A DNA stretch of 26,613 nt from Oscillospiraceae bacterium (GCA_017409645.1 JAFQSI010000108.1:1-26613); one strand, 5' to 3'; positions 14,788 through 21,971 are shown, counted from the stretch's first letter. Translations and numbers: made by a program. Notes: generated by a model from the letters alone, not told the origin.

Positions 14788-14823
14788 AAAAAAACAGCGG
14801 CAAGCGAAACGCTTGCCGCTGTT
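14788..14823 (-). terminator. Terminator of guaB
   Basis: AACAGCGGCAAGC (14793-14805) pairs with GCTTGCCGCTGTT (14811-14823). On the minus strand seven T's follow. The stem is nearly identical to the one at 14193-14223. Confidence 0.9.
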
Positions 14824-14837
14824 GTGCGTTCTATGGC

Positions 14838-16331
14838 TTACTTATTGCGCAGGGTGACGTCGTGGGCGCCGCCCTCGACGATGGAGACGCTGGACACCAG
14901 GGTCAGCTTGGCGTCGCGCTGCAGGTCGGGGATGTTGGTGACACCGACGTTGCACATGGTGGACTTGACCTTGTACATGGAGGCCTCCACGTTGTCGTGC
15001 AGGGAACCGGCGTAGGTGACATAGGAGTCGACGCCCTCCTCGAAGTTCAGCTTGCTGGCGCCGCCCAGGTCGTAGCGCTGCCAGTTGCGGGCGCGGTTGG
15101 AGCCCTCGCCCCAGTACTCCTTCATGTAGGCGCCGCCGATCATGACCTTGTTGGTGGGGGACTCGTCGAAGCGGGCGAAGTAGCGGCCCAGCATCAGGAA
15201 GTCAGCGCCCATGGCCAGAGCCAGGGTCATGTGGTAGTCGTGGACGATGCCGCCGTCGGAGCAGATGGGCACATAGATGCCGGTGTTGCGGAAGTACTCG
15301 TCACGGGCGGCTGCCACGTCGATGACGGCGGAAGCCTGACCGCGGCCGATGCCCTTGGTCTCACGGGTGATGCAGATGGAGCCGCCGCCGATGCCGACCT
15401 TGACGAAGTCTGCGCCGGCGTTGGCCAGGAACAGGAAGCCGTCCTTGTCGACGACGTTGCCGGCGCCGATCTTGACGGTGTCGCCGTAATGCTCCCGGAC
15501 CCAGGCGATGGTCTTGGCCTGCCAGCAGGTGTAGCCCTCGGAGGAGTCGATGACCAGAACGTCAACACCGGCGTTGATCAGAGCGGGAACGCGGGTGGCG
15601 TAGTCACGGGTGTTGATGCCGGCGCCGACCAGGTAGCGCTTCTTGTCGTCCAGCAGCTCCATGGGATGCTCCTTATGGGAGGCGTAGTCCTTACGGAACA
15701 CGAAGCAGACCAGGTGGTCGTTCTCGTCCACGATGGGCAGGGAGTTGAGCTTGTGGTCCCAGATGATGTCGTTGGCTTCCTTCAGGGTCGTGCCCTCGGG
15801 AGCCACCACCAGCTTTTCCCGGGGAGTCATGAAGGAGGAGACCTTCTCGTCGCCGGTCATACGGGAGACGCGGTAGTCACGGCTGGCGACGATGCCCAGC
15901 AGCTTACCGTTGGCGGTGCCGTCTTCGGTGATGGCGATGGTGGAGAAGCCGTTGCGGTCCTTCAGGGCCAGCACGTCGGCCAGGGTGGCGTCGGGGGTCA
16001 GATTGGAGGCAGAGGTGACGAAACCGGCCTTATAGCCCTTGACCCGGGCGACCATGGCGGCCTGGTCCTCGATGGACTGGGAGCCGTAGATGAAGCTGAT
16101 GCCGCCCTCCTTGGCCAGGGCGATGGCCAGGGTGTCGTTGGAGACGGACTGCATGACGGCGGAGGTCATGGGGATGTTCAGGGACAGGGCGGGCTCCTCG
16201 ACACCCTTGCGGTACTTGACCAGGGGGGTGCGCAGGGAGACATTGGCGGGGATGCAATCCTCGGAAGTGTAACCGGGGATCAGCAGGTACTCGCTGAAGG
16301 TGCGGCTGGGCTCGTTGAAGAAGTGGGCCAT
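14838..16331 (-). CDS. guaB: IMP dehydrogenase (clostridial long variant)
   Basis: The 497-residue enzyme oxidises IMP to XMP with NAD, the committed step of GMP synthesis. Domains are an N-terminal barrel half, a tandem CBS module (about 100-225) and the catalytic half with VKVGIGGGSICITRE, where Cys320 is the catalytic cysteine. The flap contains NWQRYDLGG with the Arg-Tyr dyad. The loop after the catalytic cysteine (ETKGIGRGQ) and the flap differ from the E. coli type but match a variant common in Clostridia. AAGGAGG precedes the ATG. It is transcribed alone from a consensus promoter inside the 3' end of the upstream gene. Confidence 0.93.
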   Translation of the reverse strand: MAHFFNEPSRTFSEYLLIPGYTSEDCIPANVSLRTPLVKYRKGVEEPALSLNIPMTSAVMQSVSNDTLAIALAKEGGISFIYGSQSIEDQAAMVARVKGYKAGFVTSASNLTPDATLADVLALKDRNGFSTIAITEDGTANGKLLGIVASRDYRVSRMTGDEKVSSFMTPREKLVVAPEGTTLKEANDIIWDHKLNSLPIVDENDHLVCFVFRKDYASHKEHPMELLDDKKRYLVGAGINTRDYATRVPALINAGVDVLVIDSSEGYTCWQAKTIAWVREHYGDTVKIGAGNVVDKDGFLFLANAGADFVKVGIGGGSICITRETKGIGRGQASAVIDVAAARDEYFRNTGIYVPICSDGGIVHDYHMTLALAMGADFLMLGRYFARFDESPTNKVMIGGAYMKEYWGEGSNRARNWQRYDLGGASKLNFEEGVDSYVTYAGSLHDNVEASMYKVKSTMCNVGVTNIPDLQRDAKLTLVSSVSIVEGGAHDVTLRNK

Positions 16332-16386
16332 TGGACAGTTCCTCCTTAAAAATTCAGTCGTGATATGTTGAAAAATGATTTTTACG

Positions 16387-16416
16387 ATTATACAGCAGAA
16401 CCATCGCCGCTGTCAA
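16387..16416 (-). promoter_or_regulatory. Consensus guaB promoter overlapping the end of the yitT-type gene
   Basis: On the minus strand a perfect TTGACA (16416-16411), an 18-bp spacer and a perfect TATAAT (16392-16387) cover the last codons and stop of the upstream YitT-family gene, about 56 bp before the guaB ATG. Confidence 0.85.
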
Positions 16417-17323
16417 GAAGATCTTTGTTTTCTTTTCCCTCGGTGTTCAGCTTTTTGAAGTTGCCCATGACCTCACTGACGGAACTCATGATGGCGAAGG
16501 TGTTGGGATAGCGGCGGATGATCTTGGACAGGGCGGCGATCTGGCTCTTGTTGATGACGCAGATCAGCAGATTCTTCTCCTGACCGGAGTACATGCCCTT
16601 TGCGGGGATCAGGGTGCAGGAGTGGTGGAGCTTGGCGATGATGTCCTGGCTCAGCTCCACGGGGGTGTCGGTGATGATCTCAAAGCGGATGGCGCTGCGG
16701 CCGGACCGGAGCATCCGGTCGGAGACGGTGCTGGACATGAAGCTGTAGAGGATGCACAGGATCACGGGCTCGATCTGGTAGCCGTAGACGAAATAGCTGA
16801 TGGCGGCCACGCCGACATTGATCAGGAAGGTGACATAGAAAAAGTTCAGATCCGGACGGCGGGTGCGGATCAGGCTGGCCACATAGTCCATGCCGCCGGT
16901 GTAGGCGCTGCACTTGACCAGAAAGCCGTAGACCGCGCCGGAGATGATGCCGGCCACCAGGGGGCCCAGGATGGTGCTGGTGCCGTTTTCCGTGGAATAG
17001 GCAAAGGCGCTCAGATCGACCTTCTCCAAAACCACCAGCATGGCCGAGAAGACCACCACATAGACCATGGACCGCAGGGCCAGCTTCCGGTTGACGAATC
17101 GGAAGACCAGCAGGGCCAGGGGAACGTTGATGATCAGGGAAAGGTAGCCCACGTTGATGCCCGCGACCTCCTGCACGATGGTGCAAAGACCGTTCAGGCC
17201 CGAGGGCGCGAACCGGTTGGGGAAGACGAAGATGTGGTAGCTCATGGCGTTTCCAAAAGCAAGGAACAGGACGATGGCGTAGGTGAAGACCTTTCGCATG
17301 GTGATGGGTTGTCGTGGTTGCAT
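16388..17323 (-). CDS. YitT family membrane protein (DUF161/DUF2179)
   Basis: The 311-residue protein has five to six membrane helices in residues 10-215 with the family's PSGLNGL and GSTSTILGPLVAGIISG-like region (here NGTSTILGPLVAG), and KCSAYTGGMDYVAS. A soluble DUF2179 domain follows (about 220-300), containing RFEIITDTPVELSQDI and NLLICVINKSQIAALSKII. The function of the family is unsettled; a transport role is assumed. The ATG at 17323 has GGAG about eight bases upstream. It has its own promoter, and its last codons contain the guaB promoter. Confidence 0.87.
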   Translation of the reverse strand: MQPRQPITMRKVFTYAIVLFLAFGNAMSYHIFVFPNRFAPSGLNGLCTIVQEVAGINVGYLSLIINVPLALLVFRFVNRKLALRSMVYVVVFSAMLVVLEKVDLSAFAYSTENGTSTILGPLVAGIISGAVYGFLVKCSAYTGGMDYVASLIRTRRPDLNFFYVTFLINVGVAAISYFVYGYQIEPVILCILYSFMSSTVSDRMLRSGRSAIRFEIITDTPVELSQDIIAKLHHSCTLIPAKGMYSGQEKNLLICVINKSQIAALSKIIRRYPNTFAIMSSVSEVMGNFKKLNTEGKENKDLLDSGDGSAV

Positions 17324-17358
17324 GGCAGACGCTCCATTCCGTTGATTCTGATGGATTC

Positions 17359-17387
17359 ATCATAGCATACGGGGTTTTTACGGTCAA
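17359..17387 (-). promoter_or_regulatory. Sigma-A promoter of the YitT-family gene
   Basis: On the minus strand TTGACC (17387-17382), a 17-bp spacer and TATGAT (17364-17359) lie about 35 bp before the ATG. Confidence 0.82.
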
Positions 17388-17494
17388 TCCCCCAAAAGTT
17401 CACAAGAAAAACCGGTAAAAATCCGGCAAAACGGGCAGTGCTTTCCAGTGGAAAACAAGTGTGCTTGCGTGGGCGGTGCGGTGGGGAAAAGATG

Positions 17495-17522
17495 AAAAGA
17501 GGCTCGGGGTTGAGCCTCTTTT
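17495..17522 (-). terminator. Terminator of the cyclase-family gene
   Basis: AAAAGAGGCTC (17495-17505) pairs with GAGCCTCTTTT (17512-17522) over a six-base loop, with T's on the minus-strand exit side. Confidence 0.78.
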
Positions 17523-17544
17523 CGGATGTTAGACAAATTGGAAT

Positions 17545-18144
17545 TTATCTCTCAACAGCTATCAATACAGCCCTACATGGCGAACCGTCCGCACCTGATA
17601 AATTCAGCGGTGCAGCATTCAAAAAATAAACACCTTCAGATACCTCTGACAAACGAATTCCTTCAAGCAAGATAACATTAGCCCTCAAAAGCACAAGATG
17701 CACTGCCATTGGCGCATTTTGTGGCCCAATTGTCTGGGGTTCATTTCCCAGAAGTAAAATATCTGAAGATGCAAATATCTTCGCCGCCTCTAGTGATACT
17801 TCGACATCTCCTTTAATCAGAATTCTCTTTGTCGCTTCTGGGTTCTGTTTTTTCGCTTTTTCAATTATATCTACAGCATCATCGCCAGTGACAATCCCAT
17901 GATGTACCGCCACATAAGCCATTCCCACAAATGCCTCTATGCATATCTCATCCACAGTTTTTCCATCTTTAATAAAATGAAATGGTGCATCAATATGCGT
18001 GCCGTTGTGCGCACACATATTGAATGCCGTCAAATTATATACTTCACCTTTTTCCATTGATTTAAGCATCTTTTTTTCTGGTGTAGGGTCGTCGGGATAC
18101 ACCTGACAACTGAAAACTTCTTGGGAAATATCGTAGATTTTCAT
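17545..18144 (-). CDS. Cyclase family protein (kynurenine-formamidase-like metal hydrolase)
   Basis: The 199-residue protein carries the metal-binding signature HNGTHIDAPFHF (residues 46-57) of the cyclase/arylformamidase family, with DISQEV at the start and LLLGNEPQTIGP where family members place the second active-site stretch. The exact substrate cannot be told; family members hydrolyse N-formylkynurenine or cyclic amides. Codon use and base composition are clearly more AT-rich than in its neighbours, and a REP-like palindrome lies just upstream, which together suggest recent acquisition. It has its own promoter and terminator. Confidence 0.85.
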   Translation of the reverse strand: MKIYDISQEVFSCQVYPDDPTPEKKMLKSMEKGEVYNLTAFNMCAHNGTHIDAPFHFIKDGKTVDEICIEAFVGMAYVAVHHGIVTGDDAVDIIEKAKKQNPEATKRILIKGDVEVSLEAAKIFASSDILLLGNEPQTIGPQNAPMAVHLVLLRANVILLEGIRLSEVSEGVYFLNAAPLNLSGADGSPCRAVLIAVER

Positions 18145-18183
18145 TGCTTAATTCTCCACTGCAAATTCAAGTTTGTTGGACTG

Positions 18184-18212
18184 ATTATAGCATACCCCAA
18201 ATCCACTGTAAA
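18184..18212 (-). promoter_or_regulatory. Promoter of the cyclase-family gene
   Basis: On the minus strand TTTACA (18212-18207), a 17-bp spacer and perfect TATAAT (18189-18184) lie about 40 bp upstream of the ATG. Confidence 0.82.
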
Positions 18213-18240
18213 GCGGAAGAACCAACTGCTGTCCACCACT

Positions 18241-18340
18241 GTCATTGCGAGACCGCAGGCCGCGGCAATCTCCTGGTACCGCTTTCCAATTCGTACATGG
18301 TTCCAGGAGATTGCCACGTCGCTTCACTCCTCGCAATGAC
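18241..18340. repeat. REP/MITE-like long imperfect palindrome
   Basis: GTCATTGCGAG (18241-18251) pairs with CTCGCAATGAC (18330-18340), and GGCAATCTCCTGG (18264-18276) pairs with CCAGGAGATTGCC (18303-18315). Palindromes starting TCATTGCGAG are a widespread interspersed repeat type in several bacterial groups (recalled, not searched). It separates the cyclase gene from lexA and has no coding potential of its own. Confidence 0.8.
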
Positions 18341-18411
18341 GTGGGGAATGGTGGTTGGTCCTTCTGGTTTGCCTGGTCGAGACTGTCCGTATGCAATCGA
18401 ACAATTGCGCA

Positions 18412-18450
18412 AAACAAATGTTTGCAATTTGGAAAAGGATGTGCTATACT
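18412..18450 (+). promoter_or_regulatory. lexA promoter with candidate LexA box
   Basis: TTGCAA (18422-18427), a 17-bp spacer and TATACT (18445-18450) form the promoter. AAACAAATGTTT (18412-18423) overlaps the -35 and departs from the Gram-positive SOS box GAAC-N4-GTTC only at its two outer bases, consistent with autoregulation. A further half-like CGAAC follows the -10. Confidence 0.7.
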
Positions 18451-18481
18451 GTATTCGAACAAAAATTTGGAGGGGATGAAA

Positions 18482-19060
18482 ATGCCTCGTACTTCCGATA
18501 AATCTGAGCTGATCCTGGAATTTGTCAGCAATTTCATACAGGAAAACGGCTATGCGCCCTCGGTCCGGGAGATCGGCGCCGGAGTGGGCCTGCGGTCCAC
18601 GGCCTCGGTGAGCTATCACCTGCGGGCTTTGCAGGACAAGGGCCTTCTGCAGGGCGGCGAGAGCAAGGGCCGCAAGCGGGCCATCGCCACCAGCGCCCGG
18701 GCGGGGCAGATCCCCGTGGTGGGTGTGGTCACGGCAGGTGTGCCCATTCTGGCGGTGGAGAACCAGGAGGGGACCATGGCCTGGGACGGGGAGCCGGGGT
18801 GCTTTGCCCTGCGGGTCCGGGGCGATTCCATGATAAACGCCGGTATCCTCTCCGGCGACAAGGTGGTGGTCCGGCCCCAGCAGACCGCCGACGACGGCCA
18901 GATCGTCGTCGCCCGGATCGGTGACGAGGCCACCGTCAAGCGCCTGCGCCGCCGGAATGGCCAGGTCTGGCTCATGCCGGAAAATGACAACTACGAGCCC
19001 ATCGACGGCACCGACGCCGAGCTGATCGGTCTTGTGAAGGCCGTGGTCCGGGAATATTGA
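18482..19060 (+). CDS. lexA: LexA SOS repressor
   Basis: The 192-residue repressor has an N-terminal winged helix (about 1-65) with the recognition segment RSTASVSYHLRAL. The self-cleavage site Ala85-Gly86 lies in GVVTAGVPI, and the catalytic dyad is Ser116 (GDSM) and Lys153 (ATVKRL). RecA-stimulated cleavage would release SOS genes. The ATG at 18482 is preferred over one two codons earlier because GGAGG lies eight bases upstream of it. Monocistronic, followed by a strong terminator. Confidence 0.95.
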   Translation: MPRTSDKSELILEFVSNFIQENGYAPSVREIGAGVGLRSTASVSYHLRALQDKGLLQGGESKGRKRAIATSARAGQIPVVGVVTAGVPILAVENQEGTMAWDGEPGCFALRVRGDSMINAGILSGDKVVVRPQQTADDGQIVVARIGDEATVKRLRRRNGQVWLMPENDNYEPIDGTDAELIGLVKAVVREY

Positions 19061-19080
19061 ATAAGTAACATAATATCGAT

Positions 19081-19108
19081 AAAAAACGCCCGAAAGGGCG
19101 TTTTTTCT
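19081..19108 (+). terminator. Terminator after lexA
   Basis: AAAAAACGCCC (19081-19091) pairs with GGGCGTTTTTT (19096-19106) over a GAAA tetraloop. Confidence 0.92.
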
Positions 19109-19134
19109 CTAATTTTTAACTTTTTGTGAAGTCC

Positions 19135-19183
19135 TTTACATTTGGGGTCCCGGCGGCTATAATATCTTAAGAACTCTTAAGAA
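19135..19183 (+). promoter_or_regulatory. Distal promoter with twin TCTTAAGAA sites
   Basis: TTTACA (19135-19140), a 17-bp spacer and TATAAT (19158-19163) form a good promoter. Immediately downstream TCTTAAGAA occurs twice (19165-19173 and 19175-19183), a palindromic unit repeated one helical turn apart, as expected of a protein-binding site. Confidence 0.65.
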
Positions 19184-19221
19184 TTTCTGTGACGGGAATT
19201 CGAAGCTTCTGTGAACTTTCC

Positions 19222-19259
19222 ATGAAAGCGGTTGCAATCGGGAAAACACGCCGTATAAT
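19222..19259 (+). promoter_or_regulatory. Proximal promoter overlapped by a cre-type box
   Basis: TTGCAA (19232-19237), a 16-bp spacer and TATAAT (19254-19259). ATGAAAGCGGTTGCA (19222-19236) fits the CcpA operator consensus WTGNAANCGNWWNCA at every defined position and covers most of the -35, so carbon catabolite repression of the following gene is likely. Confidence 0.7.
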
Positions 19260-19292
19260 AAGCATATAATCTTTGCAATCAAGGTGATCCCA

Positions 19293-19706
19293 ATGAGAAA
19301 TGTAAGCAGCTGGCTGCGTCAGGCCGGAATGAATTTTGCAAACAGTATCCAGCGTTTCATGATGGGGCGCTACGGCCATGACCGGCTCAATGTGGCACTG
19401 CTGATCGTGGGCGTGATCCTGACGGTCATCAGCATGTTCGCACGGAGCAAGCTGGTGGTCCTGGTGACGACGATGCTCAGCTACGTTATGCTGATCCTGG
19501 CCCTGTACCGCTGCTTCTCCCGCAGCACCTACAAGCGCTACAACGAAAACCGCCGCTTCCTGCTGATGCTGGACCGGCTGAAGGACCGGAACAACCGCTA
19601 CTACGCCTGTCCCAAGTGCCGTCAGACCGTCCGGGTCCCCCGGGGCAAGGGCAAGATCGCCATCACCTGCCCCAAGTGCCGGGAGAAGTTCATCAAGAAG
19701 ACCTGA
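19293..19706 (+). CDS. Small membrane protein with C-terminal zinc ribbon
   Basis: The 137-residue protein has two membrane helices (about 33-50 and 54-72), a basic segment, then a zinc ribbon formed by CPKC pairs at Cys106/Cys109 and Cys126/Cys129. No function is known to me. Similar helix-plus-ribbon proteins exist in Clostridia without assigned roles. The ATG at 19293 has AAGGTG seven bases upstream, preferred over a GTG three codons earlier. It is expressed alone, behind two promoters and a cre-type box, and is followed by a strong terminator. Confidence 0.8.
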   Translation: MRNVSSWLRQAGMNFANSIQRFMMGRYGHDRLNVALLIVGVILTVISMFARSKLVVLVTTMLSYVMLILALYRCFSRSTYKRYNENRRFLLMLDRLKDRNNRYYACPKCRQTVRVPRGKGKIAITCPKCREKFIKKT

Positions 19707-19718
19707 GCAAAACAAGCT

Positions 19719-19746
19719 GCACGCCGCGCAAGCGGCGTGCTTTTTT
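19719..19746 (+). terminator. Terminator after the zinc-ribbon membrane gene
   Basis: GCACGCCGC (19719-19727) pairs with GCGGCGTGC (19732-19740) over GCAA, followed by six T's. Confidence 0.93.
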
Positions 19747-19758
19747 GCGGTCCCGCCG

Positions 19759-19863
19759 TCAGGCGGACGCCACATCGGAATTTGTCTTTCGTATCCCACA
19801 TTTAGCCAGAATTGCCGTCAGGCCTGCGAATACCGCCGAAAGAATGGCCATCATCATCCACAT
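19759..19863 (-). pseudogene. N-terminal remnant of an EamA/DMT-type transporter
   Basis: A 34-residue frame starts at ATG 19863 behind AAAGGAAG and ends at TGA 19759-19761. Its sequence MWMMMAILSAVFAGLTAILA, followed by KCGIRKTNSD, matches the beginning of small EamA-domain drug/metabolite transporters, which normally continue for about 100 more residues. Nothing further of the gene is found; the terminator of the opposite gene follows directly. It is best read as a deletion remnant, though a translated short peptide cannot be excluded. Confidence 0.65.
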
Positions 19864-19922
19864 TTTATTCTTCCTTTCCGAATGCACAAACGGATGGAGG
19901 TTTCCCTCCACCCGTTTATGTT

Positions 19923-20080
19923 ATACTAATTCTTGGTTAAATGGTTTTAGAGCTTTCCGAGGATAAATTGTGCCAGAAAAGGCCGAGGACGACGGTGGGC
20001 TGTCGCCCACCTAGGACGAGAACGCATTATGGCGCAATTTAGACCGGAAAGAATGAAACAGTTTAATCAAGAGTTAGTAT
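19923..20080 (+). ncRNA. Candidate structured non-coding RNA
   Basis: Nested complementary segments span about 158 bp: ATACTAATTCTTGGTTAAA (19923-19941) with TTTAATCAAGAGTTAGTAT (20062-20080); CTTTCCG (19953-19959) with CGGAAAG (20045-20051); a 12-bp stem 19964-19975 with 20030-20041; and GGTGGGC (19994-20000) with GCCCACC (20005-20011) over TGTC. Purine-rich internal loops (AGAAAAGGCCGAGGAC, TAGGACGAGAACG) separate the stems. An extended -10 TGTTATACT (19919-19927) could start a plus transcript at about 19934. The strand is inferred from the purine-rich loops. There is no open frame with a ribosome site. The raiA motif is one class to test; I cannot assign a family. Confidence 0.65.
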
Positions 20081-20106
20081 TAATCCCGCGTATTTATCTT
20101 GTCAAG

Positions 20107-21156
20107 TTAATTCAGCAGTGCGCCTTCCAGATCGGCCAGCATGGTGTCCAGTGCCTGAACGCCGCCGGTGGAGGTGTACCAGACGTTGGCGTGCTGGATG
20201 AAGTAGACGATCTTGCCATCCTTGTAGCAGCTAAGCTCCTTGATCAGGTCATTCTCAATGACCTCACGGGCCCCCAGGATCCCTTCGTCTGCGGCACCGG
20301 TAGCGGTGGAGCGGTCCAGAACGAAGATATACTCGGGGTTCAGATTGACAATGGTCTCCCAGGAAGCGTCCTCACCGTGGGTAGCCTTTTCGACCTCGCC
20401 GACGGTCTCGCCCAGGTTGCTGCCGCCCAGCTCAGCAGCCAGGATGTTCAGCTGGCTCTGGGTGTCCATGATGGACATGGCGTTGTTGTTGTACATCGCC
20501 AGCAGGATGTCATGGCCAGCCAGGACAGAATTCAGGGCATCAATTCTGGGCTGGAAGCCGTCGAACATGGCATCGACCTCGGCTTCCTTGCCAAAGATGG
20601 AGGCGATGGTCCGGGCATTGTACCTGGTACTCTCCACCACGCCCTTTTCATAGTCGACCGCCAGGTAGACAACAGGCGCGATGGCTTCCAGCTCTGCATA
20701 CATGGAACTCAGGCGGCCGCCGATGAAGATGATGTCCGGCTCGCAGATGGCGACCTGCTCCAGGTCGGCAGTCTTGACGCTGCCCAGATTCAGAATCGCA
20801 CCGTTGGAGTCATCAGGGTTGTACTGGGTCAGGTACTCGATGGTGACCTTGGCAGAGCCGACGATGCGGTCGCCCAGACCCAGGGCGTCAACGATGTCCA
20901 GAGCGGGCATATCCAGGATGGCGATGCGCTGGGGATCGTAGGGGACCTCAATGTCAGCCATCTCCTTGTTGGCGTTCAGGGCCTGGATGGTGATGGTTTC
21001 GGGCTTGGCCGCCGCCGGGACCGTGGTCACGGCATCGGCAGCGTGTGTATGATCGTGGTCGTGTGCTTCGGTAGTCCCGGTGTTGCCGGCGGTGCCGCAG
21101 GCGGCCAGGCTCAGTGCCATGACCAGGACCAGCAGCATAGAGATTCTTTTCTTCAT
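20107..21156 (-). CDS. Iron-siderophore/metal-chelate binding lipoprotein (FatB/YclQ/CeuE-like)
   Basis: The 349-residue protein has a lipoprotein signal with lipobox LAAC (Cys20), a short His-rich stretch HDHDHTH (32-38), then a helical-backbone binding fold with VPYDPQRIAILDMPALDIVDALGLGDRIVG residues and CEPDIIFIGG, typical of siderophore binders. It delivers substrate to the permeases and ATPase encoded upstream on the same strand. The start at 21156 behind AAAAGGAG is preferred over one eight codons upstream. The stop codon overlaps a TTGACA-like hexamer of unclear use. Petrobactin/enterobactin-type substrates are inferred from family only. Confidence 0.88.
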   Translation of the reverse strand: MKKRISMLLVLVMALSLAACGTAGNTGTTEAHDHDHTHAADAVTTVPAAAKPETITIQALNANKEMADIEVPYDPQRIAILDMPALDIVDALGLGDRIVGSAKVTIEYLTQYNPDDSNGAILNLGSVKTADLEQVAICEPDIIFIGGRLSSMYAELEAIAPVVYLAVDYEKGVVESTRYNARTIASIFGKEAEVDAMFDGFQPRIDALNSVLAGHDILLAMYNNNAMSIMDTQSQLNILAAELGGSNLGETVGEVEKATHGEDASWETIVNLNPEYIFVLDRSTATGAADEGILGAREVIENDLIKELSCYKDGKIVYFIQHANVWYTSTGGVQALDTMLADLEGALLN

Positions 21157-21218
21157 GTTGTTTGTTCTCCTTTTCATCATAAAAGTACGGAAAATTTTGC
21201 GCGGGGTTCATACACAAG

Positions 21219-21971
21219 TCAATAATATATCGTCAGCGGTCTGCCATTGATATTGAGAATTTCAAAATCTACATTGTAGATCTCCTTCAGGTTTTCCCTG
21301 GTCATGACCTCCTCCACAGGGCCGAATTTCGCGATCTTACCATTCAGGAAAGCACAAATATAATCGGAGTAGAAGGCGGCGTAGTTGATCTCATGGAGGA
21401 CCAGGATGACGGTCTTGCCCAGCTCATCGCAGAGCCGTCGGGCCATGCGCATCAGATTGGACGCGTGGTAGATATCCAGGTTGTTGGTGGGCTCATCCAG
21501 CAGGACATAGTCCGTATCCTGGGCGATGACCATGGCGATGTAGGCCCGCTGCCGCTGGCCGCCGGAAAGCTCGTCGATATACCGATCTTCGAAATCTTCC
21601 AGCTCCATGTAGGCAATGGCTTTGTCGACCATATCGTGATCCTCGTCCGTCAGGCGGCTTCCGGAGTAGGGGAAGCGGCCGAAGGACACCAGCTCCCGAA
21701 CGGTCAGCTTCATCTGCACATTGTTGTGCTGGGTCAGGATAGCAAGATGCTTGGCAAGCTCCTTGCTTTTCCATTTGCTCAGATCCTCGCCCTCAAATTG
21801 GATCACACCGGCATCCCTGGCGATCAGCCGGGAGATCATACCCATGACGGTGGACTTGCCTGCGCCATTGGGGCCGATCAGGGACAAAACCTTGCCCTTC
21901 GGTACTTCAAAGCTGACTTCGTTGACGACCGTCTTGTGACCGTAGCTTTTGATCAGATCCTGTACATTCAT
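21219..21971 (-). CDS. ABC transporter ATP-binding protein for iron-siderophore/metal uptake
   Basis: The 250-residue ATPase has Walker A GPNGAGKST (33-41), Q-loop LTQHNN (79-84), signature LSGGQRQR (135-142), Walker B YVLLDEPTNNLD (155-166) and switch His193 in LHEINYA. It is of the FepC/YclP class and energises the two adjacent permeases. The ATG follows directly on the TAA of the preceding permease gene with AAAGGAG inside its end, so translation is coupled. Confidence 0.93.
   Translation of the reverse strand: MNVQDLIKSYGHKTVVNEVSFEVPKGKVLSLIGPNGAGKSTVMGMISRLIARDAGVIQFEGEDLSKWKSKELAKHLAILTQHNNVQMKLTVRELVSFGRFPYSGSRLTDEDHDMVDKAIAYMELEDFEDRYIDELSGGQRQRAYIAMVIAQDTDYVLLDEPTNNLDIYHASNLMRMARRLCDELGKTVILVLHEINYAAFYSDYICAFLNGKIAKFGPVEEVMTRENLKEIYNVDFEILNINGRPLTIYY

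Noticed and set aside
14426..14803. Longer version of the 66-residue protein starting at 14803
   Set aside because: It would include the promoter and the antisense of the regulator gene. The consensus promoter and GGAGG-TTG start place translation at 14425.
14862..16349. Long open frame on the plus strand across guaB (similar long antisense frames at 457-1185, 5400-6644, 6930-8564, 20029-21225)
   Set aside because: These are low-complexity Gly/Val/Asp/His-rich shadows of well-identified genes on the other strand and lack ribosome sites.
19945..19955. GTTTTAGAGCT resembling the start of type II CRISPR repeats
   Set aside because: Only 11 bases match, there is no second copy, no spacers and no cas genes. 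The bases are explained by the nested stems of the RNA candidate.
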